A DNA stretch of 64,000 nucleotides from JASHPR01 sp963808705 (GCA_963808705.1 CAWEHB010000009.1:62001-126000), one strand, 5' to 3'; shown: positions 17,455 to 26,447, counted from the first letter of the stretch. A program made the numbers and translations. The notes: generated by a model not told the origin, from the letters alone.

Positions 17455-18015
17455 CTACCAGCGGCCCCAGTGCACGACCTCGTCGAACGGGCGGCGGTCG
17501 GGCCGGCGGACCGGGGCCAGCGGCCGCCCGGCCGGGTAGCCCAGGGAGATCAGGAACGCGCAGGCCTTGTCCTCGGGGAAGCCGAGCAGCTGCCGCGCGA
17601 GTTCCTGGTCGCCGACGGCCGAGTGGCCGCTGCCGATCCCCAGGCCGGCGGCGGCCAGCATCATGCTCATCGTGGCCTGGCCGAGGTCGAACTGGGCCCG
17701 GCGCCGCTCGTCGGCGGCCGGCGCGATCAGGGCGACGGTGGCCGCGGACTGCGCCACGTGCCCGCCGCCCCGCCATACCCTGGCCAGCTCGGTGAGCAGC
17801 TGGCGGTTGGTGATCACGATGAAGTCCCACGGCTGCCAGTTCTGCGAGGACGGGGACCGCCGGCCGGCTTCCAGGATCTGGTCGAGGTCCGCGGCCCGGA
17901 TCGGCCGGCCGTCGAACGCCCGGATGTCGCGCCGCGACCTGATCGCATCCCACGCGCTCATCGCGCCGTTACCCGCCGCCGTACCGCTCTCGCCCGCGCC
18001 GTTCTGCTTGGTCAT
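17455..18015 (-). CDS. Nitroreductase family flavoprotein
   Basis: 186 residues. RSRRDIRAFDGRPI and RRSPSSQNWQPWDFIVI are the FMN phosphate- and ring-binding motifs of the NADPH nitroreductase fold, and LISLGYPAGRPL closes the flavin site. It probably reduces nitro compounds, quinones or other small electrophiles with NAD(P)H; substrate unknown. It is divergent from the two-component kinase gene and shares its 260-bp regulatory region, including a perfect palindrome, so it may be under the same regulator. Confidence 0.88.
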   Translation of the reverse strand: MTKQNGAGESGTAAGNGAMSAWDAIRSRRDIRAFDGRPIRAADLDQILEAGRRSPSSQNWQPWDFIVITNRQLLTELARVWRGGGHVAQSAATVALIAPAADERRRAQFDLGQATMSMMLAAAGLGIGSGHSAVGDQELARQLLGFPEDKACAFLISLGYPAGRPLAPVRRPDRRPFDEVVHWGRW

Positions 18016-18165
18016 GGCCCCATGCTCTCAGGGGCCCGGGTTACCGGCGGCGCAGGCCCGCCGCCGCGGCCGCCCCCGCGGACCGCGGCCGGCGCGGACG
18101 TGATCCCTGAGGTCCAGGCTGCCGGGCGGGCCGGGGGCGCGTCGTCACGCCGCGGAGCCAGATCG

Positions 18166-18176
18166 GAGGTCATACC
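18166..18176 (+). promoter_or_regulatory. Half-site repeat of the palindromic operator
   Basis: GAGGTCATACC here repeats exactly the left part of the palindrome at 18210-18227, 41 bp away, or about four helical turns. This suggests a second, weaker binding site for the same regulator. Confidence 0.45.
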
Positions 18177-18209
18177 AGCGGGGCCAGCCCGGTGCGGGCG
18201 CCGGGTGAG

Positions 18210-18227
18210 GTCATACCCGGGTATGAC
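18210..18227. promoter_or_regulatory. Perfect 18-bp palindrome, probable response-regulator operator
   Basis: GTCATACCC followed directly by GGGTATGAC is fully self-complementary. It lies 49 bp upstream of the histidine kinase start and between divergent genes. NarL-family regulators of DesK/DesR type bind such dyads and often control their own operon. Assignment to the regulator at 19679 is inferred from position. Confidence 0.6.
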
Positions 18228-18275
18228 AACCTCGGGCGGGACGACCGGGCGCGCCGGGGGTCCTACGCTGGCAAG

Positions 18276-19682
18276 ATGACACGCATGTCGCACGTCGCGC
18301 GGACCGCCCGCCGCGCCCGCCCGGCGGCCCGCCGCGCCGGGCGCGGGCTGATTCAGGTACTGGTCGGCACCGACCCGGCCCCCGTGTGGCGGTCGCCGTG
18401 GCAGCGCCGGGCCGTCCACGTCGGGCTGGGCGCGGCGACCCTGGTGCTCTGCGCCGCCAGCCTGATCAGCCTGACCGGCGTGTCCAGCTACCTCTTCCAG
18501 CAGGACAGCATCACGATCGCCGCGGCGCGGCGCAACCAGGTGGCGGTGCACGCCGTCGCGGTTCCGCTGGGGCGCTTTTTCATCCGCCCCCCGTCCGCCG
18601 GCCCGATCTCGTGGGCCTTCGCTCCCGGGCCGATGTCGATCGCCCTGGCGATGGTCCTGGCCGTGCTCGCGGCGCTGGCGATTGTGGTGCCGGTGCCGCT
18701 GGCCGCCCGGTACCCGCTGATGGGCTGGCGGATCGCGTGGCTGGGGCTGCTGGCCGTCCCGCTGACCAACGCCAGCTGGCTGGGAAACTGGCCGTGGGGG
18801 CCGGTGCAGATCCTGGTCCTGCTGGCGGTGTTCTGCGCGGCCGGGGTCCGTCATCAGCGGCCGGTGCTGTGGTGGATGTGGGCGCTGACCCTGATCCCCT
18901 GGTGGCTGTGGTCGACCCGTCACGTGCTCGGCTGCGCCCTGGGCACCGTGGCCTTCACCGCCGCGGCGGTCGCGGTGGACAGCATGAGCTCCCGGCGGCG
19001 GGCCCAGCAGGCCCTGGCCGACCAGACCGAGCGCACCGAACTGGAGCAGGCGCGGCGGGCGGTGCTCGAGGAGCGCGCCAAGATCGCGCGGGAACTGCAT
19101 GACGTGGTCGCCCACCACATGTCGCTGATCGCGGTCCGGGCGGAGACCGCGCCGTACCGCCTGGCCGGCCTGCCCGAGGCGGTGCAGGCCGAGTTCGGGT
19201 CGCTGAGCGAGGCGGCGCGCGAGGCGCTGACCGACATGCGCCGGCTGCTCGGCGTGCTGCGCAACGACGCGCCCGCCGCCCGCGCCCCGCAGCCCCGGCT
19301 ATCGGACCTGCCGGTGCTCGTCGACGCGGCCCGGCAGGCCGGGCTGCCGGTGCAGCTGACCGCGCCGTCCGCGCTGGACCAGGTGCCCTCCGGGGTCGGC
19401 GTGTGCGCGTACCGGATCGTGCAGGAATCGCTGTCCAACGCCAGCCGGCACGCCCCCGGAGCCGCGGTCACGGTGTCGGTGGACCAGGAGGCCAGCGCCG
19501 TGCTGCTGCGGGTGGCCAACGGGCCGGGCGAACCGCCGGACGCGGACGGCTACGGACCGGGCCACGGGCTGGCCGGGATGCGGGAGCGGGTGGCGCTGCT
19601 GGGCGGGTCGCTGACCGCCGGGCCGGCGCCCGGCGGCGGGTTCGTGGTGTCCGCGGTGCTGCCGACCGGCCAGGCCGCATGA
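18276..19682 (+). CDS. DesK-like sensor histidine kinase (NarL family)
   Basis: 468 residues from ATG 18276; no strong ribosome site is seen. About five hydrophobic segments fill the N-terminal half (about 45-240), a cytoplasmic helix follows, then the HisKA_3 motif KIARELHDVVAHHMSLIAVR with the phospho-acceptor His, and a HATPase with GHGLAGMRERV and a terminal GGGFVVSAVLP. It should phosphorylate the response regulator encoded next, whose start overlaps its stop (ATGA). The stimulus is unknown. Confidence 0.92.
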   Translation: MTRMSHVARTARRARPAARRAGRGLIQVLVGTDPAPVWRSPWQRRAVHVGLGAATLVLCAASLISLTGVSSYLFQQDSITIAAARRNQVAVHAVAVPLGRFFIRPPSAGPISWAFAPGPMSIALAMVLAVLAALAIVVPVPLAARYPLMGWRIAWLGLLAVPLTNASWLGNWPWGPVQILVLLAVFCAAGVRHQRPVLWWMWALTLIPWWLWSTRHVLGCALGTVAFTAAAVAVDSMSSRRRAQQALADQTERTELEQARRAVLEERAKIARELHDVVAHHMSLIAVRAETAPYRLAGLPEAVQAEFGSLSEAAREALTDMRRLLGVLRNDAPAARAPQPRLSDLPVLVDAARQAGLPVQLTAPSALDQVPSGVGVCAYRIVQESLSNASRHAPGAAVTVSVDQEASAVLLRVANGPGEPPDADGYGPGHGLAGMRERVALLGGSLTAGPAPGGGFVVSAVLPTGQAA

Positions 19683-20401
19683 CCAGCGCCGCGCCCGGCC
19701 TGGCTCCCGACGGCGCGGACAGCGGGGCGGCCGGGGTGACCCGGTGCCTGATCGCCGATGACCAGGCCATGGTCCGGGAGGGATTCGCCGCGGTGCTCGC
19801 GGCCCAGCCGGGGATGGCCGTCGCCGGGCAGGCCGCCGACGGCGCCGAGGCGGTCCGGCTGGCGGCCGCGCTGCACCCCGACGTGATCTTGATGGACGTG
19901 CGGATGCCGGTGCTGGACGGCCTGCAAGCCACCCGGCGGATCCTGTCCGGCGCGCCCGGCGCGGCCCGGCCCAGGGTGCTGATGCTGACCACCTTCGACC
20001 TCGACGAGTACGTTTACGAGGCGCTGCGCGCCGGGGCCAGCGGCTTCCTGCTCAAGGATGCCACCGCCGCCGAGCTGGTGCACGCGGTCCGGGTCGTCGC
20101 GGCGGGCGACGCGCTGCTCGCCCCGTCGGTCACCCGCCGGCTCATCGAGGACTTCACCCGCGTTCCCCGCGCCGCCTCCCCGCCGCCCGCCGCGCTGGCC
20201 GCGCTGACCAGCCGGGAGACCGAGGTGCTGACCCTGATCGCCCGCGGCCTGTCCAACACCGAGATCAGCGCCTCCCTGGTCATCGCCGAGCAGACCACCA
20301 AGACGCACGTCAGCCGCATCCTGGCCAAGCTCGGCCTCCGCGACCGCGCCCAGGCCGTCGTCCTGGCCTACGAAACCGGCCTCATCACCCCCGGCCGGTA
20401 A
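19679..20401 (+). CDS. NarL/LuxR-type response regulator
   Basis: 240 residues, start overlapping the kinase stop. The receiver domain (about 20-145) has the acidic pair in CLIADDQ, the phosphorylated Asp in VILMDVRMP, and the Lys in FLLKDAT. The C-terminal LuxR helix-turn-helix (about 175-235) reads LTSRETEVLTLIARGLSNTE. Cognate partner of the preceding kinase; the likely DNA target is the palindrome at 18210-18227. Its 3' end overlaps the convergent MFS gene by 34 bp. Confidence 0.95.
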   Translation: MTSAAPGLAPDGADSGAAGVTRCLIADDQAMVREGFAAVLAAQPGMAVAGQAADGAEAVRLAAALHPDVILMDVRMPVLDGLQATRRILSGAPGAARPRVLMLTTFDLDEYVYEALRAGASGFLLKDATAAELVHAVRVVAAGDALLAPSVTRRLIEDFTRVPRAASPPPAALAALTSRETEVLTLIARGLSNTEISASLVIAEQTTKTHVSRILAKLGLRDRAQAVVLAYETGLITPGR

Positions 20402-21828
20402 TCACTGGACGGCATGAGCCTGGCCGCGGTGCGCTCCGCGGTCCCCCGGGCCCAGCGGCCGGTGGTGACCAGCCCCGCCACCAGGATCGCCACGCCGCAC
20501 CCGGTGATGATCCACCAGCCCACGTGGCTGGCGTCGACGAAGCCCAGCCGCAGCGGCCCGTGCAGGGCCGAGAGCACGGCGGATCCCGCCACCGCGACGC
20601 CGAGCGCGGAGCCGACCTGGCGGCTGGTGGACGCGATCCCGGCGGCGACCCCGGCCTGGGATACCGGCATGCCCGACACCGCGGTGTTGGTGATCGGCGG
20701 GTTCACCAGCCCGGCCCCGATGCCGAAGACCACGTAGCTCAGGATGAGATACTCGAACGAGGTGTCGCCGGCCAGCCGGGTCAGCAGGAGCCCGCCCGCC
20801 GTCGTGGCGATGCCCGCCGCCACCAATGGCGGTCGCGGGCCCCGGGCGGCCACGATGCGGCCGGACAGCGGCGCGAGCAGCACGGTCATCGCCGCCATCG
20901 GCAGCGTGTACAGCCCGGCGTGCAGCGCCGAGTAGCCGCGCACGTCCTGCAGGTACAGGGTGTTGAGGAACAGGAAGCCGGCCAGCGCGGCGAACGCGCA
21001 CACCGCGAGCACGGTCGCGCCCGAGAACGGCGCGCTGCGGAAGAATCGCAGGTCGAGCAGCGGCTCGCTGCGCCGCGGCTCATAGACGACCAGGCTGATC
21101 AGGGCCGCCGCGGCGAGCCCGAAGCAGCCGAGCACGGGGACCGAGGCCCAGCCCCAGCTGGGGCCCTCGATGATCGCGTAGGTGAGAGACGCCAGGGTGG
21201 TGATGACCAGCAACTGGCCCACGGGGTCCACGCGGCGGGCCCGCGGCGCCCGGGACTCGGGCACGAACAGCGCGGTGAGGATGATGGCGGCGACGCCGAC
21301 CGGGATGTTGACCCAGAAGATCCCGCGCCAGCCGACCGAGGCCACCAGCACGCCCCCGGCGATCGGGCCGAGCGCCATGCTGAACCCGAACACGCTGCCC
21401 CACAGCCCGATCGCGCGGGCACGCTCGGCGGGATCGGTGAAGGTGTTCGTGACGATCGACATCGCCACCGGGTTGAGCATCGACCCGCCGAGCGCCTGCA
21501 GCATCCGGAACGCCACCAGCCAGCCCAGGCCGGGCGCCAGGCTGCAGAGCAGCGAGCCGAGCGTGAACAGGCCGAGGCCCGCCTGGAAGGTCCGGCGCCG
21601 GCCGATCCGGTCGGCCGTGGACCCGGACAGCATCAGGAAGCTGGCCACCACGATCGTGTAGGCGTCCACCGTCCACTGCAGGCCGGAGACCGAGGCGTGC
21701 AACTCGCGCTGGATCGAGGGCAGCGCGACGTTCACGATCGTGGCGTCGATGCCGACGATGAACAGGCTCGTGCAGCAGACCGCGAGCACCAGCATGCGGC
21801 GGCGGCGGCTGAGTTCGGACGGGCCCAC
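20368..21828 (-). CDS. MFS drug-type exporter (DHA2 family, 14 TM)
   Basis: About 486 residues from GTG 21828, which has GAGGG eight bases upstream; GTG 21846 is an alternative. TM1 motif GIDATIVNVALPSIQREL, loop motif GSTADRIGRRRTF and motif C GFSMALGPIAGGVL mark the QacA/EmrB group. Its 3' end overlaps the response regulator by 34 bp. Divergent from the YdeI-like gene, with a 94-bp AT-richer gap holding both promoters. Substrate unknown. Confidence 0.92.
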   Translation of the reverse strand: MGPSELSRRRRMLVLAVCCTSLFIVGIDATIVNVALPSIQRELHASVSGLQWTVDAYTIVVASFLMLSGSTADRIGRRRTFQAGLGLFTLGSLLCSLAPGLGWLVAFRMLQALGGSMLNPVAMSIVTNTFTDPAERARAIGLWGSVFGFSMALGPIAGGVLVASVGWRGIFWVNIPVGVAAIILTALFVPESRAPRARRVDPVGQLLVITTLASLTYAIIEGPSWGWASVPVLGCFGLAAAALISLVVYEPRRSEPLLDLRFFRSAPFSGATVLAVCAFAALAGFLFLNTLYLQDVRGYSALHAGLYTLPMAAMTVLLAPLSGRIVAARGPRPPLVAAGIATTAGGLLLTRLAGDTSFEYLILSYVVFGIGAGLVNPPITNTAVSGMPVSQAGVAAGIASTSRQVGSALGVAVAGSAVLSALHGPLRLGFVDASHVGWWIITGCGVAILVAGLVTTGRWARGTAERTAARLMPSSDYRPGVMRPVS

Positions 21829-21922
21829 CCCTGAAGTATCCCTCACATTATTTGCTCGCTTGCAACTAACTATCTCCGGGCGGTCTCCTCCCCCGGCCCG
21901 GTTCCCATGGTTGACTAACCGC

Positions 21923-22513
21923 ATGCCGCGAGAGGATCTTCCCGTCCTCGGCTTCGAGGACCCGGCCGCCTGGGAGGCCTGGCTGGCCGGGCAGCACGCC
22001 ACCTCCCCCGGGGTCTGGCTCAAGATCACCAAGAAGAAGCCGGGCCCGGACGCGGGCGGAATATCCTACCCCGACGCGCTCGCAGCGGCGCTGTGCTACG
22101 GATGGATCGACGGGCAGAAGGCCGGGCTCGACGACGACTACTGGCTGCAGCGGTTCACCCCGCGCCGGCCGGGCAGCCGCTGGTCGAAGATCAACACTGA
22201 GAAGGCCACCGAGCTGATCGAGGCGGGCCGGATGCGGCCCGCCGGGCTGCGCGAGGTCGAGCGGGCGCGGGCGGACGGCCGGTGGGACGCCGCCTACGCC
22301 GGGCAGCGGACCATGGGCGTCCCGCCGGACCTGGAGCGCGCGCTGGCGGGCAACGACGCCGCGCGGGCGTTCTTCGCGACCCTGTCCGGCGTGAACCGGT
22401 ACGCGATCCTGTACCGGATCGCCGACGCCAAGCGCCCGCAGACCCGGGCCCGGCGGATCGAGAAGTACGTGGCCATGCTGGCCGCGCACGAGACGATCTA
22501 CCCGCGGTCCTGA
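21923..22513 (+). CDS. YdeI/OmpD-associated family protein
   Basis: 196 residues from ATG 21923; no evident ribosome site, so it may be leaderless. It has the family layout: FEDPAAWEAWLAGQH, the SYPDALAAALCYGWIDGQ core, RFTPRRPGSRWSKIN, and a basic C-terminal YdhG-like helix pair. The family is linked to bacteriocin protection or antimicrobial-peptide tolerance in some reports, but the molecular role is unknown. The stop lies inside the first unit of a 20-bp tandem repeat. Confidence 0.85.
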   Translation: MPREDLPVLGFEDPAAWEAWLAGQHATSPGVWLKITKKKPGPDAGGISYPDALAAALCYGWIDGQKAGLDDDYWLQRFTPRRPGSRWSKINTEKATELIEAGRMRPAGLREVERARADGRWDAAYAGQRTMGVPPDLERALAGNDAARAFFATLSGVNRYAILYRIADAKRPQTRARRIEKYVAMLAAHETIYPRS

Positions 22514-22578
22514 CCCGCTACCCGCGGTCCTGACCCGATACCCGCAGGCCTGAACCGCTACCCGCAGGCCTGACCCGC
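22501..22578. repeat. 20-bp tandem repeat, four copies, over the YdeI-like gene end
   Basis: Units begin at 22501, 22521, 22541 and 22561, each with cccgcggtcctga or cccgcaggcctga. The first unit contains the gene's last codons and its TGA, so the later units are repeated copies of a gene end, each with a TGA. Confidence 0.85.
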
Positions 22579-22600
22579 CGGCCCGCTCCCCGGCGGGTCA
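22571..22600. terminator. Bidirectional hairpin between convergent genes
   Basis: TGACCCGCCGG pairs perfectly with CCGGCGGGTCA across an 8-nt loop. It lies between the YdeI-like gene and the convergent MFS gene and could stop transcription in both directions. There is no T-run, as is common in actinobacteria. Confidence 0.7.
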
Positions 22601-22608
22601 GGCCCGGC

Positions 22609-24639
22609 TCAGGCGCTGGCCTCGCTGGTCCTGAGCTTGGCCAGCTCGGCTTCCATCAGCTTCTCGTGCTCCGCCTCGTCCCGCTTGGCGTCGCGCGTCC
22701 GCCAGCGGCCCTTCAGCAGCGGGATGCTGCACAGGAAGAAGATCATCCCGCCGAAGCACACCCACCACCAGGTCTTCCACTGGCCCGCTGCCTGGGCCGC
22801 CGCGGTCGTCACCGCCGTGGCGTGGGCCTTCAGGTACGGGAACACCCCCGGCGGGACCTTGGACAGCGCGGTCAGCTGCGCCGAGTACGGCGCCATGGTC
22901 GTCAGGTCCGCCGAGTACGGGGCGATCGTCTTCAGGGACGCCGCGTACGGGGCGACGGTCGCCAGCGCCGGGGCGGCCGCGATGACCCCGGTGATGGCGG
23001 CCTGGTTGGCGCCGATCGTGGTCAGGATCGCGAGGCCCTTGGCGCCGCCGCCGGCGGCCTTGACCGCCTGGGCCGTGAGGGAGGCCGGGATCGCGGCCGG
23101 GTTCTTGTAGGCGGCCAGCTTGGCGAACAGCGCCGGATTGGCCTTGATCACGGCGAGCTCGGGCGCGAACTTCACCGCGTTCGCGAGCTGGGTGGAGTCC
23201 GCCGACGCGGTGGCCAGGACCGGCGGCGGGATCGACTTGGCGGTGGCGATGACCGACGGGGGGACCTTCTGGGCGGCGGCGACGACCGCGGGATGCGTCG
23301 TCGCGAAGGCGATCTCGCTCTTGTACGTCGCCGCGTACGCCGCCACCGTGGAGCCGTAGTTCACCAGCGGGGTGACCGAGGTGATGATGAGCGGGATGAT
23401 CAGGTAGGACACGAAGACCACGATCCGGATGATCCACCCCCAGATCGCCAGCCCGGTGGCGATCAGCGCCGGGTTGCGGGCCTCCACGGTCTCGGTGAAG
23501 CTGGCCATCCAGGGCACGTAGGCCACGCCGAGGCAGAACGACAGCACGGCCAGGATGGCCGCCATCGTGTAGTAGCTGGGGTGGCGGCCGAACTGCAGCA
23601 GGAAGACCACGGTCATGATCGCGGCGGCGACCCCGCCGATCACCATGAACGGCTTCCGCACCCGGAACAGGTCGGAGACGATCCCGATCAGGATCACCGC
23701 GAGGACGTTGAACCCCCAGTTCCAGTTGCCCAGCCCGTTGGCGTCCTTGACCGAGAAGCCGAACACCGTGGTCAGGTAGATCACCGCGAACCCGACCGCC
23801 GTGTAGTAGATGAGCAGGAAGATCGAGATCGCGAAGGAGGACACCACCACGTCGACCTTGAGCAGCTGGCGGAACGGATGGCGCAGCGCGTTCGTGATGT
23901 CGGCGTCGGACAAGCCCTTGGCCCGGGCCTGGATCAGCGCCCGGTCGTGCATGGTCACCATCAGCTGGTCGCGCAGCTGCGGGGACAGCTCGCGCAGCCC
24001 GATGAAGGCGACCAGCCACACGACCAGGCCGACGATGCCGGCGATGAGGTACTCGTGCGTCCAGAACCGCGTGTGCAGGACGATGGCGGGGATGGTGGCG
24101 CTGCCCACGATCGCGACGATCAGGCTGCCCAGCACCGGGCCGCTGGTCCAGAAGCCCATGGCCGTGGCCCGGCCCACCTGCGGGGAGAAGTCACGGATCA
24201 GCGCCGGGGTGGCCACCAGGCACATGCCCTCGACAAAGCCGACCACGAAGCTAAAGATCGTGAAGCTCCACTTGTTGGTCGCGTGGGGGAGCAGGAAGGT
24301 GACGACCAGGCCGACGGCCAGCAGCCCGAAGACCACCATGTTGGCCCGGCCGAACCGGTCGGCCAGCCCGGCGAACAGCGACCCGAAGGCCCCGATCAGG
24401 GCCCCGAAGGCCAGGGTCACCACGAAGAACGTGAACGTCATGTGCAGGTTGGCCAGGATCAGCGTCGACACCGAGCCGCCGACGTACAGCTCGTAGTAGA
24501 GCGTGACCGTGGCCAACACCGTGATGGCCAGGTACATGATCCGGGGGCCGGTATCGGGATAGAAGTCGAGCTGCCGGTGCCATATCCACGACAGGCCGCC
24601 CCCGCGACGAGGGGCAACATCTGTTGCAGTCGTGCTCAT
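22609..24639 (-). CDS. MFS metabolite/H+ symporter with large Ala-rich extracytoplasmic insert
   Basis: 676 residues from ATG 24639 with AGGAGG upstream. Helices TM1-TM11 look like a sugar/metabolite-symporter MFS, including FAGLADRFGRANMV between TM2 and TM3. Between TM11 and the last helix (WWWVCFGGMIFFLCSIPLL) is an insert of about 180 residues. It is rich in Ala and Pro, contains near repeats (VAPYAASLKT, IAPYSADLTT, MAPYSAQLTA) and is predicted helical. Normal family members are 430-470 residues. The C-terminus is a charged coiled-coil-like helix. Divergent from a TetR gene that probably controls it. Confidence 0.88.
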   Translation of the reverse strand: MSTTATDVAPRRGGGLSWIWHRQLDFYPDTGPRIMYLAITVLATVTLYYELYVGGSVSTLILANLHMTFTFFVVTLAFGALIGAFGSLFAGLADRFGRANMVVFGLLAVGLVVTFLLPHATNKWSFTIFSFVVGFVEGMCLVATPALIRDFSPQVGRATAMGFWTSGPVLGSLIVAIVGSATIPAIVLHTRFWTHEYLIAGIVGLVVWLVAFIGLRELSPQLRDQLMVTMHDRALIQARAKGLSDADITNALRHPFRQLLKVDVVVSSFAISIFLLIYYTAVGFAVIYLTTVFGFSVKDANGLGNWNWGFNVLAVILIGIVSDLFRVRKPFMVIGGVAAAIMTVVFLLQFGRHPSYYTMAAILAVLSFCLGVAYVPWMASFTETVEARNPALIATGLAIWGWIIRIVVFVSYLIIPLIITSVTPLVNYGSTVAAYAATYKSEIAFATTHPAVVAAAQKVPPSVIATAKSIPPPVLATASADSTQLANAVKFAPELAVIKANPALFAKLAAYKNPAAIPASLTAQAVKAAGGGAKGLAILTTIGANQAAITGVIAAAPALATVAPYAASLKTIAPYSADLTTMAPYSAQLTALSKVPPGVFPYLKAHATAVTTAAAQAAGQWKTWWWVCFGGMIFFLCSIPLLKGRWRTRDAKRDEAEHEKLMEAELAKLRTSEASA

Positions 24640-24703
24640 GCGGACCTCCTACGCCGGATGCGCAGGGCGTCGAGGTGGCCCCGCTGCGACACCCACACCC
24701 CAG

Positions 24704-24721
24704 AAGTACGATCGCGTACTT
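24704..24721. promoter_or_regulatory. Palindromic operator, probably for the TetR regulator
   Basis: AAGTACG and CGTACTT flank a 4-bp centre (ATCG). The site lies between the divergent MFS and TetR genes, 25 bp before the TetR start, a typical place for a self-regulating TetR operator. Confidence 0.65.
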
Positions 24722-24745
24722 TTAGGTTGTGGCTATCGTAAGAGC

Positions 24746-25444
24746 GTGGCTGCTGTGAGACAAGAGGGTGTGCTGGCCCGTACTCACGAGGGTGAGCCCG
24801 GCCTGCCCCGCGGCCGCAGCGGCCTGCCGCTGGACGCGGTCCGCGGGGTGCAGCGGGAGCGCCTGCTGCGGGCGGTGATCGCCGCGGTGGGCCAGGCCGG
24901 CTTCCGCGACGTCACCGTGGCCGACATCGTCCGCCGGGCCCGGGTGTCGCGGGCCGCGTTCTACGCCCACTTCAGCGACAAGGAAGACTGCTTCCTCGCC
25001 GCCACCCGCCAGGGCGGCCTGCTGATGGCCGACCGGGTGATGGCCGCGGTCCGGCGGCAGCCCGCGGACGCGAGCGCCGAGGCCACGCTGCGGGCCAGCA
25101 TCGCGGCCTTCCTGGAGTTCCTGGTCGAGGAGCCGACGTTCACCCGGGTGTTCTACATCGACATGCCCATGGCCGGGCCCCCGGCGGTCCGGCAGATCGA
25201 GGCCGCCCTGCACGCCTTCGCCGGGCTGAACCGCGCCTGGCACGAGCGCGCCCGCCGCGACCACCCGGACTGGCCCGTCGTCCCGTACCAGGCCTACTAC
25301 GCGCTGGCCGGCGCCACCACCGAGCTCGTGCGCGCCGAGGTCCGCCGCGGCCGGACCGACGCGATGACCAGCCTCGAGGACACCCTGGTCGCCCTGCACC
25401 TGGCCGTCCTGGCCGGCCGGCCGTGGGCACCGCCGGGCACGTGA
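24746..25444 (+). CDS. TetR/AcrR family regulator
   Basis: About 232 residues from GTG 24746 (GTG 24755 also possible). The N-terminal helix-turn-helix at about 45-90 reads VTVADIVRRARVSRAAFYAHF, followed by an all-helical ligand domain. It is divergent from the large MFS transporter, with a palindrome between them, so it is probably a local repressor of that transporter and of itself. The inducer is unknown. Confidence 0.9.
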   Translation: MAAVRQEGVLARTHEGEPGLPRGRSGLPLDAVRGVQRERLLRAVIAAVGQAGFRDVTVADIVRRARVSRAAFYAHFSDKEDCFLAATRQGGLLMADRVMAAVRRQPADASAEATLRASIAAFLEFLVEEPTFTRVFYIDMPMAGPPAVRQIEAALHAFAGLNRAWHERARRDHPDWPVVPYQAYYALAGATTELVRAEVRRGRTDAMTSLEDTLVALHLAVLAGRPWAPPGT

Positions 25445-25742
25445 CGCCGGCCGGGCCGTTAGGCGGGCGCTCCCCCGTTCTGGGGGCACTTCATGGTCAG
25501 CCGGGGCATTTCCTCGCCAGCGGGCACTCCCCGTCAGCGCCGCACTTCGCCCCGGCCCCTCGACGCGGCAGCGGCTCAAGTCGTACGATGTCGGTATCCT
25601 GCCGACGGTATACAATGAGCCTTTTCATCCGTCGATGTCGGGCTCGGAGTATGTGGGCAGTCCAGGGAGGATGAAAAAGGTTCATTTCGGCGCTCGCCCG
25701 AGCGAGCCCGGCTCGCGCCCGGCGTGAGGGAGGAGCGCAGCG
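25445..25742 (+). promoter_or_regulatory. Promoter and leader region of the 2-oxoacid oxidoreductase operon
   Basis: No gene of its own. The palindromic hexamer GTATAC at 25608-25613 lies in cggtatacaatg and resembles a FadR/GntR-type operator core or a -10 region. A tetraloop hairpin (GCTCGC-CCGA-GCGAGC, 25692-25707) sits in the leader. An 18-codon ATG frame begins at 25671 but its GGAGG is too close to the ATG to be convincing. Confidence 0.45.
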
Positions 25743-26417
25743 GTGTACCACGAGCTCACGGTCTGGTCTCGCGGGATCATCATGGACAAGGAGGCGCGGG
25801 ACGTTTCCTCGTGCGTGGCGGCCGCCGCCCGCAAGGCCGGCTACTACACCGAGAACGTCAGCGACTACATCGACGACCCGGACCGCACCAACTGCCTGGT
25901 GCGCAGGTACGCCCGGTTCGGGGACAAGCCGATACTCGACCGCTTCGTCTACGAGAACCCGAACCCCGACTGGGTGGTGCTGATCGAGGAGACGATCATC
26001 AAGGCGGTGAACTTCCTGCGCGGCACCCGCGACGGCGAGGGGGTGCTCGTGGTCAACTCGGCCCGCGATCCCGAGTACCTGCTGAAGTTCCTGCCCGGTC
26101 CCATGCAGGCCAAGCTGGCCAGGCTGGTCGTGGTGGACGCCGTGGGACTGGCCGAGCAGCGCGGCGACAGCCCGTGGATGTTCGTGCGCAACCTGTCCGA
26201 GCTGGCCTTCGACCGGATGTCCACCGAGGGCGCGGTGGAGCGGCTGGCCATCGGCCTGGGCGTGGCCGCGCCGGTCATCGGCGCGCTCGTGGCGACGACC
26301 GGCGCGCTCGCCCTCGACGACGTCGCCGAGGTCGTCGCCGACCGTGACGCCATGTACCGGGGGGCCGAGCAGCACCGGGTCCTCGAACTGCGGCCGTTGC
26401 CACAGGCCGCAGGCTGA
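25743..26417 (+). CDS. 2-oxoacid:acceptor oxidoreductase, gamma subunit
   Basis: 224 residues from GTG 25743 with GGGAGGAG upstream. It is the gamma domain of the pyruvate:ferredoxin oxidoreductase superfamily: a strand-rich start (HELTVWSRGI) with a basic loop (DKPILDRFVYENPNPDW) and the late helix GAVERLAIGLGVAAPVIGAL, which closes the CoA-side or active-site cleft in PFORs. The usual GxGGQG motif at the start is not evident, replaced by WSRGIIMDKEARD. It is the first gene of a six-gene operon; the delta fusion follows after 30 bp. Confidence 0.85.
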   Translation: MYHELTVWSRGIIMDKEARDVSSCVAAAARKAGYYTENVSDYIDDPDRTNCLVRRYARFGDKPILDRFVYENPNPDWVVLIEETIIKAVNFLRGTRDGEGVLVVNSARDPEYLLKFLPGPMQAKLARLVVVDAVGLAEQRGDSPWMFVRNLSELAFDRMSTEGAVERLAIGLGVAAPVIGALVATTGALALDDVAEVVADRDAMYRGAEQHRVLELRPLPQAAG

Positions 26418-26447
26418 GCTCACGGCCCCTAAGACTGGGAGGGTTAG

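Noticed and set aside
22666..24741. 691-codon frame opposite the large MFS gene
   Set aside because: Asp/His/Gly-rich shadow with no domain, antisense to a clear membrane protein.
25671..25727. 18-codon leader peptide before the oxidoreductase operon
   Set aside because: The GGAGG abuts the ATG with no spacing, and the peptide lacks any regulatory codon run.
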